From an uncultured Myxococcales bacterium (GTDB taxonomy: Bacteria > Myxococcota_A > UBA9042): 64,000 nucleotides of DNA. The stretch lies in the NCBI GenBank assembly GCA_903840165.1, contig CAIMEY010000055.1, positions 62,001 through 126,000 on the forward strand, written 5' to 3'. Positions 44,847-55,100 of this stretch are shown piece after piece. Made by a program: the position numbers and the translations under genes. A model generated the notes under the pieces. That model ran no database searches, was not told the DNA's origin, and saw nothing but the letters and a program-made list of their open reading frames with translations. Within the stretch, counting starts at the first letter, position 1, and each line of letters starts with the position of its first letter.

Positions 44847-45830
44847 TCAGGGCGAGGGCGCGTCGGCCTTGGGACGGTGCAAATCGAGCTTTGTCGGCAT
44901 GTTACGGGCAGGCGCCAGGGTGTCGCTGCCTGCTGGATGCCGAAATGCCAAAGGTCCTTGAATGGCCAGAACTTGGGCGGCGACTTGGTGGCCGATATTC
45001 CAAGTGTCAAAGCCCAAATCGGTCAGTTCATCCAGGCGTTTTGCTTGCGCTTCTAGGTCTTTGCCGGCGTCGATAGCCGCTAGGGTCGCGCTCACGTCGG
45101 CCTGCATTTGCACCGCCTCGTCATCGGTCTGGGGCACGGGCGCTGCAGGCACGTAACTGCGGCTGAGCTTTGCTTCGCCCGGAGTGTCGATTTGGCCTTG
45201 TTTTTGTCGATCTTCCACGCGGCGCTGCGACTCAAGCGCGAGGCGACGGAGAATCCGCCCGGCCGCCCAAGCCATGACGTGCCGCTCGCTGCCTTGGACT
45301 TTGGCAATTTCAACGGTCAGGAGCCGCGTCGCATCGGCCGCTTCGCCGCAGAGCCCGAGCGCCACTTCTGCACGCAATCGCAGTAAATCATCAGAGTTTT
45401 GCAGCAGGGGCCACAGGTACTTGCCGGCCTCCGGCTTGCCCGTGCGCGCCAAACCACTGACGGCCGACATGCGTACGCCGATATCGCTGTCCGCCAGGGC
45501 CTTGCCGAGCGCCGGGACCACTTGAGGATCATCAATCGATGCAAGTAGTTCCAGCGCCTTGCTCCGCTGGTCTGGCTGGGCCGAGGCCAGGTCACCCAGC
45601 AGCGTCGGCACGGCCCGCGGCCCGAGGTCCGCTACCAAGATGGAGTGGGTGCTCACGCGGCCCAGCGGGTCATCAAAACGCCGCGACAATACCCGCGGTT
45701 TGTCGATGAATTCATCGTACATCCAGTAAGATGCAACGACAGAGCCCGCCACCACACCAAGGCCGACGGCGACTAGGCCGAGCCTGCGCCAAGCCTGCGG
45801 ATTGAAACTGCGATCGCTCAGGGCCGGCAC
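44847..45830 (-). CDS. Membrane-anchored HEAT-repeat protein
   Basis: The 327-residue protein has an N-terminal transmembrane helix (LGLVAVGLGVVAGSVVASYWMY, about 17-38). HEAT/PBS-lyase-like repeats follow: VPTLLGDLASAQPDQRSKALELLASI, VVPALGKALADSDIGVRMSAVSGLA, and further ones to about residue 205. The C-terminal 120 residues are low-complexity and helical. Such repeats are protein-binding scaffolds; the partner is unknown. The start is GTG with AAGGA nine bases upstream. It ends before the two-component genes on the same strand. Confidence 0.75.
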   Translation of the reverse strand: MPALSDRSFNPQAWRRLGLVAVGLGVVAGSVVASYWMYDEFIDKPRVLSRRFDDPLGRVSTHSILVADLGPRAVPTLLGDLASAQPDQRSKALELLASIDDPQVVPALGKALADSDIGVRMSAVSGLARTGKPEAGKYLWPLLQNSDDLLRLRAEVALGLCGEAADATRLLTVEIAKVQGSERHVMAWAAGRILRRLALESQRRVEDRQKQGQIDTPGEAKLSRSYVPAAPVPQTDDEAVQMQADVSATLAAIDAGKDLEAQAKRLDELTDLGFDTWNIGHQVAAQVLAIQGPLAFRHPAGSDTLAPARNMPTKLDLHRPKADAPSP

Positions 45831-45866
45831 AGAATGCGTCCTTTTTCAGCGAAGTTGCAACGGTTA

Positions 45867-45897
45867 GGCGTGGTCCCTACCGGTAGGCGACCACGCC
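45867..45897 (-). terminator. Strong hairpin after the first giant lipoprotein gene
   Basis: A perfect 9-bp stem (45867-45875 with 45889-45897) encloses a self-complementary CTACCGGTAG. It starts seven bases after the stop at 45905 on the minus strand. No T-run follows, so it may be a transcript-end stabiliser or a terminator that needs another factor. Confidence 0.5.
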
Positions 45898-45904
45898 GGC
45901 CGAG

Positions 45905-48900
45905 CTACAGGCAGGGCTCGCTGATCGCCAAGTCGTCGAGGTAGATGCCCTCGTACTTGTCGTTCAGGCCCGAGTCGCCAGAGTCAAACTCGAAGCAAAG
46001 CACTAAGTTGCCTTTGCCCTTGTAGGTGCTGAGATCGACGCTCTTGGCCACCGGCGTGCAGTAATCGCCGCCGCACTTCTGACCCGCGGGGGGCTTGAGC
46101 AGGCCGGTCTTGGCGTCGTTGTTGGTCTTGTCAAAGACGACATCGGTCTTTTGGACGCCATTGGCCGAGTACTTGACAACAAGCTGGAACAACTCAGGGT
46201 TTCCGGTCGCGGATTCGACGTCGTAGTAGCCCTTCCAGCCAAAGGAAGCGCTCTTCTTGGGGTCAATGTTGAGTTGGAACGGCACTGAGCAAAGCTCGCC
46301 CGAGACCGGCAAGCCGGGGCAATCGTAGTTGCTCTTGGCGGGATTGCCGAAGTACAACTCTTGTTGGCCATTGAGCTTCTTCTTGGAAATGACGTTCCAG
46401 CCGACATCGCTGCAGCCATCCGAAGTCGCCCCGCTCTTGTCCCAGCTCTTGGAGTCCCAACCCGGACCAGACTCAAAGGTTTGGGCCGGAATCGGCGGTG
46501 CTGCTGGCGCGCAGCAAGTCGGGCCGGCCTGGGGCGCGGTCTTGCAGGCAGTCTTGGTGCCACTGACGTCGAGCGAGCAGTAGTTCTTCACGCACGGGTC
46601 GGTATTGCCGACGCCGCAATCGGCATTCTGCGCGCAAACTGGCTTGGTGCAGAAGGATTGCAGGTGGATGTTGTCGAGGTAAGCGCCTTCATTCTTGTTG
46701 GCGTTGGGCGTGCCGGCGTCAAAGTCGAAGACCAAGCGCGCCGACTTGCCGGCCCATACGTCCGGTACTGCCGCGACAATGCTCAGGAATACGCCGCCAG
46801 TGGTGCCATGGATCTGGTAGCTGTTCCAAATCCACGCCGTTGCCTTGAGGTCAGCGGCGGTTGGATCGACTAGGCCGACCTTGAGCTGGTCGACGACGAA
46901 GCTGCCCGGATCCTGCCACAGCGCCGGCGAGTCCCACTCGGTGGACAGGTACAAATCGAACGTAATCAAGGAAGTACCGTTGGTCGGAATCGCAAAGCTC
47001 GGGCTGAGCGCATCACCTGCAGGCACGTTGGAACCGGCATTGAAGGTGCCGTTGTTGCCGAAATACAAGGAGTAGGTCGACTGATTGGCCTTGAGGGCCG
47101 TCACGTTCCACTTGATGCTGGTGTCGTACTGACCGGACTGGGCGGCGCCGCTCTTGGTCTTGAACTCCCAACCCGTAGGCGTTTTGCCATTCTGTTCAAA
47201 GTCTTCCTTGAACGGAGTCTTGTCTGAGCAGCACTTCGGATCGGGCGTGGTGTGCGAGCAAGACGGCGAGTTGCAGGTGTCCGTCGTGCACGGATCGGCG
47301 TCATCGCAGTCGGCATCTTTGTGGCAGCAGTTCGGCGTCTTGGTGCAGCCGCACTCGCCACCCGCGCAGTAGGGCGTTTCGCAAAGGGGATCGCACTGTG
47401 CGACGCACTTGGGATCGGCGTCGTACGTGCAGGACGGTTGCTTGCAGGCCACGCCGATCTTGACGTCGTCGATAAAGACGCCCGCGTGGTTGTTGCTGTA
47501 GGAGTCGCCAGCGTCAAAAGAGAAGCAAATCTGCACCGATTTGCCGGCATAATCGTCCAGCGGCACGTTGATGGGCAGGTATTGGCCCTCAGTGGTGCCA
47601 AAGACGGCGTCGCTGGTCCACACCTTTTGCGGCAGACCGGCGGGCTTGACGACCACGGACAACTGGTCCAGGGGCGTGGTGGCCAGCGGTGGTGGATTCT
47701 TGTAGTTCTTGGCCGGCTGGCCGGTCCATTCCGTCTCGAGCTTGAGGTTGAAGTTCAAGACGTTGTAGACCGTTCCCTGCACCAGCGGAATCTGCGCGGT
47801 TGTGCAGAGCGTGCCCTTGGGGCCGGCGGGCTTGATGGCCTGGTCATCGTAGCTGCTGAAGCCATCGTTGCCAAAGTACAGGCAAGAACCGCTGTTGCAC
47901 GTCGGGTTGACGTGCCAGGTCACGGTCTTGGAGTTGCCCGGGTCAAACCCGGCCGGCGTCCACTTCGACAATCCGCCCGAAGTGAAGTCATCCGTGAACA
48001 AATCCTGGGCCTTGCAGCACTGGTCGTTGGACGTGTCCGGGACGTTCTTGCAGGTGCCGTTGGTGGCCGGGGCGACGATGGTGCAGGAGTCCAGGGTGCA
48101 GGTGTTCTTGTCGTCGCAGTCGACCACGCCTTCGCAGCAGCCGCCGGTGAGTTCGTGGAAGCAAACGCCCTTGCCGCCTTGGTTGGCGAAGTAGGTGCAA
48201 CTGTCGGATGTGCAGGCCTTTTTATCGTCCGCGCAAGGATTGGTGGCGTCGCAGAGGGGATTGGCATCGCCGGTGCAGAGCGTGTAGACCTTGACGTCAT
48301 CGATGTAGACGCCCTCGTAGTTGTTCTTGCCGCCGGTCTGCGTGTCAAATTCTGCAGTGATCACAGGGGCTAGGCTGGCGCTGGCCAAGTTGAAGACCAA
48401 GTGCTTCCACTGCTTGCCCGTGTTCTTGCCAATTTGGGTCGAGTCCCAGGCCAAGTTGCCGTCGATCTTGATGCTCAGGACGTCCTTTTCCTTGAGGCAA
48501 GTCGGCCCGCCGCCTTGATCTTTGAGGTCAATGCACGAGTAGCCTGGGTTGCAACCGGCCTTGCCATTGGTCTGGCACGCCGTGCTCTTGACCGCGGGCG
48601 GCACACCATCGACAAACATCGGCTCGGCATCGATCCAAACCCAGAAATCCAAAACGAATTGCTTACCTTGCACGAGCTGCGCTTCAGGGAACGTCAAGGT
48701 GGTGAAAATCGTGGCACCGGCTCCGGCCGACTGGCAGCCGCTGGCGTTGGTGGCGCTGGTATCGTAGACGTTGCACTCATTGCCCAAGTAAAGTGAGGAC
48801 TTGCCGCTGTGGGACCTCTTGGTCTCCAGGTGCCAGCTGACGTTGCCCAGGGGGTAGGGCTGCGCCGAGGGATCGGGGAACTGCTTAAAGCCTTCGTTGG

Positions 48901-49501
48901 ACTTCTGCTCAAAACCGACATCCAAAACCGAAACGTAATCAGCGCATTTGCCGTTAGGTTGGTTCTGGCAGGTCCACAGCCCTTGGTCGCACTTGTCGTC
49001 GGTACCAGGGTTCTTGTCATCGCAGTCGGCGTCTAGGCAGCAAGCGCCCTTCTTTTGCTGGGCAACGCACAGTCCGGATCCAAGGTCGCACACCGATTCC
49101 TGGCAGCCCTTGATGCCGATGATCTGGCCCGCACATTGCTGATCGGTCAGGCATACGCCGGATTTGCCGTCCGTCGGCGGGACGATGACATCGCCGCCAT
49201 CGGTCACATTCGCGTCGGTGGGGGCGACCACGGTATCGGGCACATCGTCCAGGGTATCGGTCGGCGTGCCGTTGTCGTCCGTAGCGCCTGAATCTTCAGT
49301 CGATTTGACGTCTTGGACCACGGTCGCCTTGGTCGTGGTGTTGGAACTGCAAGCGGCCGCCGTCAGCGCCGTGGCGGCGATCAGCAAAGTCCAAGCCTTG
49401 CCCCAGCTATGCGTATCATTTTGACAACCTAGGGGCGCAAGCCCATTCGCCGTTGGACACGGTTCGCCCTGTTGCGGCGCTTTGGCATTGAGGTGCTGCA
49501 T
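45905..49501 (-). CDS. Giant surface lipoprotein 3 of the array: four jellyroll modules, Cys-rich spacers
   Basis: The 1,198-residue protein has a long N-region, a short hydrophobic segment and a lipobox (TAAAC, Cys51), then an Asp/Thr-rich linker. Four modules follow that look like MAM/choice-of-anchor-J jellyrolls. Each has a SLYFGN-type turn, a D-L-S-V-like strand, an internal VQICFSFDAGD or LVFDFDAGT strand, and an ending such as VYIDDVKVYTLC, VFIDDVKIGVAC, AYLDNIHLQSFC or IYLDDLAISEPC. Between them lie Cys-rich blocks of the form CDDKNTCTLDSC and CADDKKACTSDSC, and several CC pairs. It should be an adhesive, disulfide-rich outer-surface protein. The start at 49501 has GGGGGAG upstream. 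Confidence 0.82.
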   Translation of the reverse strand: MQHLNAKAPQQGEPCPTANGLAPLGCQNDTHSWGKAWTLLIAATALTAAACSSNTTTKATVVQDVKSTEDSGATDDNGTPTDTLDDVPDTVVAPTDANVTDGGDVIVPPTDGKSGVCLTDQQCAGQIIGIKGCQESVCDLGSGLCVAQQKKGACCLDADCDDKNPGTDDKCDQGLWTCQNQPNGKCADYVSVLDVGFEQKSNEGFKQFPDPSAQPYPLGNVSWHLETKRSHSGKSSLYLGNECNVYDTSATNASGCQSAGAGATIFTTLTFPEAQLVQGKQFVLDFWVWIDAEPMFVDGVPPAVKSTACQTNGKAGCNPGYSCIDLKDQGGGPTCLKEKDVLSIKIDGNLAWDSTQIGKNTGKQWKHLVFNLASASLAPVITAEFDTQTGGKNNYEGVYIDDVKVYTLCTGDANPLCDATNPCADDKKACTSDSCTYFANQGGKGVCFHELTGGCCEGVVDCDDKNTCTLDSCTIVAPATNGTCKNVPDTSNDQCCKAQDLFTDDFTSGGLSKWTPAGFDPGNSKTVTWHVNPTCNSGSCLYFGNDGFSSYDDQAIKPAGPKGTLCTTAQIPLVQGTVYNVLNFNLKLETEWTGQPAKNYKNPPPLATTPLDQLSVVVKPAGLPQKVWTSDAVFGTTEGQYLPINVPLDDYAGKSVQICFSFDAGDSYSNNHAGVFIDDVKIGVACKQPSCTYDADPKCVAQCDPLCETPYCAGGECGCTKTPNCCHKDADCDDADPCTTDTCNSPSCSHTTPDPKCCSDKTPFKEDFEQNGKTPTGWEFKTKSGAAQSGQYDTSIKWNVTALKANQSTYSLYFGNNGTFNAGSNVPAGDALSPSFAIPTNGTSLITFDLYLSTEWDSPALWQDPGSFVVDQLKVGLVDPTAADLKATAWIWNSYQIHGTTGGVFLSIVAAVPDVWAGKSARLVFDFDAGTPNANKNEGAYLDNIHLQSFCTKPVCAQNADCGVGNTDPCVKNYCSLDVSGTKTACKTAPQAGPTCCAPAAPPIPAQTFESGPGWDSKSWDKSGATSDGCSDVGWNVISKKKLNGQQELYFGNPAKSNYDCPGLPVSGELCSVPFQLNIDPKKSASFGWKGYYDVESATGNPELFQLVVKYSANGVQKTDVVFDKTNNDAKTGLLKPPAGQKCGGDYCTPVAKSVDLSTYKGKGNLVLCFEFDSGDSGLNDKYEGIYLDDLAISEPCL

Positions 49502-49582
49502 GTCTCCCCCTGGCTGAATTTCGGGTCCAAATGGCGGCAATCGGAGCCGGTTGGTCGTCAAGCGGTCCTGGATCGGCTATTT

Positions 49583-49667
49583 CCATGGCGGTTATACTGG
49601 CGACGCTGTCCAGCTTTTCCAAGGATTCTCACCGGGTTTCCGCCTTACCCCCACGATTGGCAAGGCG
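49583..49667 (-). promoter_or_regulatory. Structured, cobalamin-riboswitch-like leader element
   Basis: The predicted transcript begins near 49672. It starts with a 9-bp hairpin (49667-49659 with 49649-49641) whose only non-Watson-Crick pair is a G-U wobble on this strand. GGTGAGAATCC follows (49633-49623), identical to a conserved stretch of cobalamin riboswitches, and then CGCCAGTATAAC, which loosely resembles the next conserved block. The usual P7-P11 part is missing, so this is at best an atypical or decayed element. Confidence 0.3.
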
Positions 49668-49678
49668 TACTGCTCCAC

Positions 49679-49707
49679 AGTTTAGCGCCGCATTGTCAGC
49701 AGCGCAA
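49679..49707 (-). promoter_or_regulatory. Possible promoter of giant lipoprotein gene 3
   Basis: On the minus strand: -35 TTGCGC (49707-49702), 17-base spacer, -10 TAAACT (49684-49679). It would give a leader of about 170 bases. Confidence 0.45.
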
Positions 49708-49874
49708 CGATTCGTCTCGTCGCCGATCGGTCCGGACCGCTGCAACTCGGCACCGACGCGTCAGTTCGCGCCTAGTTCGCCAGAGAGGCATCCTCAAACG
49801 TGAGCCGTCGCAGGCATTGATATTATTGCATAATGGCTGGATAGGCATGCGAGCAGCCTGCGGCCAAAGTCCTA

Positions 49875-52103
49875 CTACCCGCCTGGTGTGCCGCAACCAT
49901 TTGTATTGTTTGGAGTATGGACGCAGAACCCATCGAGGCCGCAACTGTCGTCGGTGCAGACATCGATGTCGTCGCAATTCCAATCAGCCGTGCAACATTC
50001 CGGAATCTTTTGGCAACCACAGCCCAGGGCACCACATTGGCCGGCCTCGCAGGTGCCGCAGGTGAGATTGGCGCATTCGGTGTCGAAATAGCAGGGCTTT
50101 TTGCTGCACGCCGCCTTAACCACAAAGTTGTCGACCCAAACGCCGCCGCTGCTGTTCTGCTGTCCATCGCCAGCGTCAAAAGTTAAGCAAACTTGCACGG
50201 TTTTGCCTTGCCACGGGTCCAGGCTGGCAGTGACGGAGACGAACTGCCCTTCGCTGGTACCGAAGATGGCGTCCGAGGTCCAAATGTCTTTGAATTCTCC
50301 GCCCATGTACACCTGCAGGCTGAGCAGGTCGAACTTCTTGCCGCCGATAACCGGAGGGTTCTTATAGTTCTTAGCGGGTTGGCCGCTCCACTCGGTCTCC
50401 ATGCGCACGTCCATGGTCACGAGGTCATACTGCGTGCCTGCCGTCAGCGTGAAGGGCTTGCTGCACAAACTGCCCTTGGGGCCTACAGATTTGCCGAGGG
50501 TCGGGTCGTCGTAGCCGGTGAAATCGTCATTGCCGAAATACAGGGCCTGGGTCTTGGCGTCCACGCCTTGCTTGGGCGCTGCGTGCCAGCCCACGGTGGC
50601 GCTGTTGACACCTACCGGCGTGAATTTGCTGAGATCGGTGCTATCGTCATCGAAGAACAGGACCGACGCCTTGCAGCAGCCGACCTTAGATGCGTCGGGC
50701 GTGTTGGTGCATTGTCCGGACTGACAGCCATCGACCGTGCAGGCGTTGCCATCGTCGCAATCGGCATCGATGCTGCAGCAGCCGAGTTTTTTGTCGTAGA
50801 AACAGCCGCCTTGGTCCGATGCGTTGCTGTAGTTGGTGCAGATGTCCAAGGTGCAGGCGTTGGTGTCGTCCGGGCACTTCTGGGCGCTGCTGCAGGTGGA
50901 ACCCGCGCTAGCACACAGAGTTTCGACAATTATATCGTCTAGATAGATGCCTTGGAAGTTGTTCTTGAGGCCCGTTCCTGTGGAGAAGGCCCATTGAAGC
51001 TTGACCGTTTGTCCCTGCCAAGCGGAGAGGTCGATGGCGACGTGCAACCATTGGTTGGCGGTAGTCTTGCCGATCGTCGTGGAATTAAAGGCAGATACGA
51101 CCTTGTCGCCGGCCAAAACGTTGACCTGCAAGACGTCCTTTTCCGGCAAGCATTGGGATTGACCGCCGATGAGGGCGCAGGTAAAGCCAATGGCGCATGG
51201 ATTCTTGCAGTTGCCGGCGGGCAAGCCGGGGACGTAGGGTGGCTCCGTGTCGAGCCACAGCCAAAACTGCGCTTGGGCCAATTTGTCTTTCGGCAGGCTG
51301 AGTTCCTTGGTTATCAAGGATGTCGAGACGCCCTTGGCATCGGGGCCCGCCGTGCAGGAGTTGTCGGCGGTCATCGAGTTGTCGTAGGTCCCGCATTCAT
51401 TGCCGAAATACAGAGAACTGTTGCCGCTGTGCGCGCGAACCGTGCTGACTTGCCATTTGACGTTGCCATTGTCGATACCGGGATTGGCGTCCTTGAATTC
51501 GGGCTCAAACACCGCGTTTTCAAAAGCAGATTTCAAAATGGTTACTTTGCCGGCGCAGCAACCAAGCACCGTGATGTTACTGCAAGTGTGTGTATCTAAA
51601 GCGCATTTATCGGCTGTGCATTCGACGTTGTCAGAGCAGTCGCTGTCGGAGCAGCAAAGACCTTCAATCTTTAGGCCTTTGCACTGCCCAGCGTCGCAGG
51701 TTGCCGCTTGGCACGGCGGCAAGTTTGGCAGAACGCAGTCTGTGGCGGTTTGGCACTCGGCGACGTCGACCGGTGCCACGTCGACGGCGTCGTCGGCATC
51801 GCTCCCCGGCACGTCCGCGGAGATATCGCTGGTGTCATCTGTTGCGATTTCAGGCACATCTGGCGCAATCTCCGGTGCTGCATCCTCTTGGACATCGGCG
51901 GCGCTGTCCGGATCAACCCCGATGTCCACTTCTTGTGTGGTTTCAGCAGATTGACTGTCCTGGGGAGTCTTGGTGGTCCCGCCGCCGCAGCCCAAGGTGC
52001 CAACGACAAGGGCGAGCCCCAGAGCAACATCCTGGAAAGACACCGAAATTCGCGACAACGCTCTGGCGCCGAAGCCGCACGGGTTAGGCAGAGGGGCGTG
52101 CAT
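49875..52103 (-). CDS. Giant surface lipoprotein 2 of the array: two jellyroll modules
   Basis: The 742-residue paralog has a long N-region and a lipobox (VVGTLGC, Cys near 39), followed by an Asp/Val-rich linker (VDIGVDPDSAADVQED). Two jellyroll modules are seen, one starting SLYFGNECGTYDNS and ending IYLDDIIVETLC, the other with ALYFGNDDFTGYDD and ending VWVDNFVVKAAC. Cys-rich units flank them (CDDGNACTVDGC, CDDIDVCTDDSC, CCSDSDCSDNVECTADKC). The module sequences are close to those of its neighbours, so the genes arose by duplication. The start at 52103 has GGAGA upstream and follows gene 1 after 71 bases. Confidence 0.82.
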   Translation of the reverse strand: MHAPLPNPCGFGARALSRISVSFQDVALGLALVVGTLGCGGGTTKTPQDSQSAETTQEVDIGVDPDSAADVQEDAAPEIAPDVPEIATDDTSDISADVPGSDADDAVDVAPVDVAECQTATDCVLPNLPPCQAATCDAGQCKGLKIEGLCCSDSDCSDNVECTADKCALDTHTCSNITVLGCCAGKVTILKSAFENAVFEPEFKDANPGIDNGNVKWQVSTVRAHSGNSSLYFGNECGTYDNSMTADNSCTAGPDAKGVSTSLITKELSLPKDKLAQAQFWLWLDTEPPYVPGLPAGNCKNPCAIGFTCALIGGQSQCLPEKDVLQVNVLAGDKVVSAFNSTTIGKTTANQWLHVAIDLSAWQGQTVKLQWAFSTGTGLKNNFQGIYLDDIIVETLCASAGSTCSSAQKCPDDTNACTLDICTNYSNASDQGGCFYDKKLGCCSIDADCDDGNACTVDGCQSGQCTNTPDASKVGCCKASVLFFDDDSTDLSKFTPVGVNSATVGWHAAPKQGVDAKTQALYFGNDDFTGYDDPTLGKSVGPKGSLCSKPFTLTAGTQYDLVTMDVRMETEWSGQPAKNYKNPPVIGGKKFDLLSLQVYMGGEFKDIWTSDAIFGTSEGQFVSVTASLDPWQGKTVQVCLTFDAGDGQQNSSGGVWVDNFVVKAACSKKPCYFDTECANLTCGTCEAGQCGALGCGCQKIPECCTADWNCDDIDVCTDDSCGLDGFCVHTPNNTNGCGTPGG

Positions 52104-52174
52104 GGGTCTTGCGTCTCCGCGGTGCTGGACGAGCGCTTGCTGGGGCCGCTTTGGCCTATCCAGGAGGCGAGGCC

Positions 52175-55100
52175 CTAGTTGCCGCAATTCGTCGTAATCT
52201 TCAAATCATCAATAAATACACCGCTACCGCTATTGGCAATGCCGTCGCCGGTATTGAAAGTGAACTTCAGTGTAATTTCTTGGCCTTCCCACTTGGTCAG
52301 GTCGACCTTGAGTTCGAACCACGCGCCGGTGTTGAAACCGACTTGGTTCTTGGTGAACACCGTGGTCGATTGTCCGCCGGAAACAACAGCGATTTCAAGG
52401 GCATCATAGCTCGTGCCGCCCTCGGTATCCATGTACAACCACAGGTCCAAGGCCGATGCGGTCGTGGCTGGCAAGAGAATCGCGGCCGTCGTGGCGGCGC
52501 CGTTGCTAGCTTGACCGCCGAAATCGTAGTTGCCGGTGGCCGGATCGCCGTACCAGAGGGTGCCTGAAGGGGACTTGCTCTGCTTGGAATTGCCGTTGAT
52601 TTGCCAGCCCTTGCTGGCTCCGAACTGATTGCTGATGGTCATGCCTAGCAGGTCACCGGTGTCAAAGCTGTTGGTGAACACGGTAGGCACGCAGCAACCG
52701 GCCGCACCGGTTGGTTTGTGATTGCACTTTTGCGCAACGCAAGTATCGATCGTGCATTTGGTTTCGCCATCGTTGCATTCGGCGTCGCTGCTGCAGCAGG
52801 TGTTGAGGTTGGTGCACTTATTTGCTGCGCAAGTGTCGACTGTGCAAGCGTTATTGTCGTTGCAGTTGGCGTTGGTCTTGCAGCAGCCCAAGATGGGCGA
52901 GTAGACGCATTGGGCGCCGGCGCTGGGGCAAGAGTCGGCCGTGCACGCGTCATTGTCATTGCAGTCGCCATTGCCCACACAACATTGTGCAATCGCTGAG
53001 AATTGGCAGTGGTTGTTGACGCAAGCATCGGCCGTGCAGACGCTGAGGTCATCGCAATCGGCATTGGTGGCGCAGCAACTGTTGCTGTAGCCGCAGACGC
53101 CGTTGGCGCAAGTGCCAGCGATGCACGCGAAGGGTGCCGTGCCGCAACTACCGGAAGACGCGCACTTTTTGGGCTGGCAGGTGCTCGTGGCCTGGACTTC
53201 GTCGATCCAGATACCCTGGCCGGTGGTACTCGACCAGCCGCTGGCTTGAATGGTGATTTCAAAGGTGATCTGAATGGTTCGGCCGCCAACAGGCGTCAGG
53301 TCCAGCAGAAACGGGTGCCAACTGCCCAAGACTTGGCTGGCTTGGATGGTGCTCAGGGTGGCTTCCTTGCCGTCAACGACGGTGAAAATCCGCAGATTTG
53401 CAATGGAAAACCCGCTGAGGTCGGCCCACACCTGTAGGGCCAGTTGCGTTTCCTTGCCGGTCAGGACCGTGATGGGCGGGCTGGTGATGACGGATTTGAC
53501 CGTCGGTGCGCCCGCTTGCAGGTTGATTGCGCCAGAGGCTAGGCCAAAGTGGAGGGCACCCGGGAGGGTCTTGGCGGATGCAAAGTCTTTGTAATCCCAG
53601 GTTAAGCCTTGGCTGCCGGCGTCGGCGGTCCAGCCCTCCACGGAACTGGCAAAGCTGTTGCTGATCAAAGTCGGCGCGCAGCATCCCGGGGCGCTCGAAG
53701 CGGTGTGCACGCATTTGCTGGCGCTGCAGGCATCTTGGGTGCAGGTGTTGAAGTCGTCGCAGTCGGCGTCCTTGCTGCAACCGATGATGCTGTAAGAACA
53801 ATTGCCGCCGATGCAACTGCCCAACTGGTTGGGGTCGCCGCTGACGCACTGGGCGTCTGACTTGCAGCAGGTGTCGACGTGTGCGCAGGCATTGCTCTGG
53901 CAACTATCGATGGTGCAATCGTTTTTGTCGTCACATTCGGCTGTTCCCGTGCAGCAGCCCGGCAGGTCCGAGTGCTGGCAGGGGCCGCCGACTACGGGGC
54001 ACAAATCAAGTGTGCACGCCTTGTTGTCGTTGCAGTCGCTGGCGCTGCTGCAGCAGTTGGCGAGGATTGCGTGATTGCAGACGGGGGAACCGCCTGAATT
54101 GCTGCAGCTATCGGTCGTGCACGCATTGCCATCGTCGCAGTCCTTGGCATCGGCGCAGCAGCCCGTTTGCACGGCGACGTTGTCGATGTAGGCCCCTTCA
54201 AAATTGTTCAACACTGCGTCAATGCTATCAAAAGCGAAGGTGACGGTGACGGATTTGGTCGCCCAGGCCTTGGCGTCGACGACGATTTGCTGCCACTTGC
54301 CGCCGGTGGAGCCGACGATCGCATCGGAGGTCCATACCGTTTGGCTCAGGGTGCCGTCGCTGACCAGGACCGATAACACGTCGGAACCCTTTGTTTGTTC
54401 GGTATCTAGCCACAGCCAAAACGCAATCTTGGCCCCGGCACCGGCGGTATCGGGAATGGTGAACGCGGGTAAAGTGACTGTTCCAGCGACCTTTTTACCG
54501 TTGTCGTAGACGCGCGTCGTCGGATCGCCGAAGTACAGGCTGGAGCCGGAAACACTGCGTTTATCGCTGATATTCCAGGTGATTCCGGACTTGTAGGTGT
54601 CGACGATGCTGTACTGGCTGGCATCGCCTTCGCATTTGTCGTTGGTAACTGTGGAAGATAGCTTGCTTTTGCTAACGCTGGGTGCGCAAACCAAGCATGC
54701 GGTGGCGTCCGAACTGGCTCCGGCCGGCAAGCATTGAACTTGGCCGTCGCCGCTTAGGACCATGCAGCCATCGACATTCTTGGCGGTGAGACTGCACTGG
54801 CCAGCTAGGCAAACACCTGATGCACAAGGGAAATTGCAGTCAGCCGTGGTGGCGCAGGCCAGAGGGTAGGAGGCCTTGACAATGGGGCCGGTGTCGACGG
54901 CGATATCGATGTAAGTTTCAGTAGTTGCCGCATCGGTGCCGGGCAAGGCGTCGTCGATATCGCTGCCGGATTGCGCGTCCGCATCGGCCACTGCAGTGTC
55001 AGCCACATCGGCGTCATCACTAAGGATTTCATCGGTCGCGTCAGCGCTGGCATCCCCCGTCAGCGAGTCCTGGGGCACAGCATCGGTGGCGGTGTCGGCA

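Larger units (their letters stand above)
49502..49874 (-). other. 373-base gap between giant lipoprotein genes 2 and 3
   Basis: The gap contains the promoter-like pair at 49679-49707 and a structured leader (49583-49667). The remaining 170 bases next to the gene at 49875 show nothing that I can interpret. Confidence 0.5.

Noticed and set aside
47252-48373. A 373-codon plus-strand frame opposite a giant lipoprotein gene
   Set aside because: It is antisense to a Cys/Asp-rich coding region, whose codon usage gives long open frames on the other strand; no ribosome site or domain.
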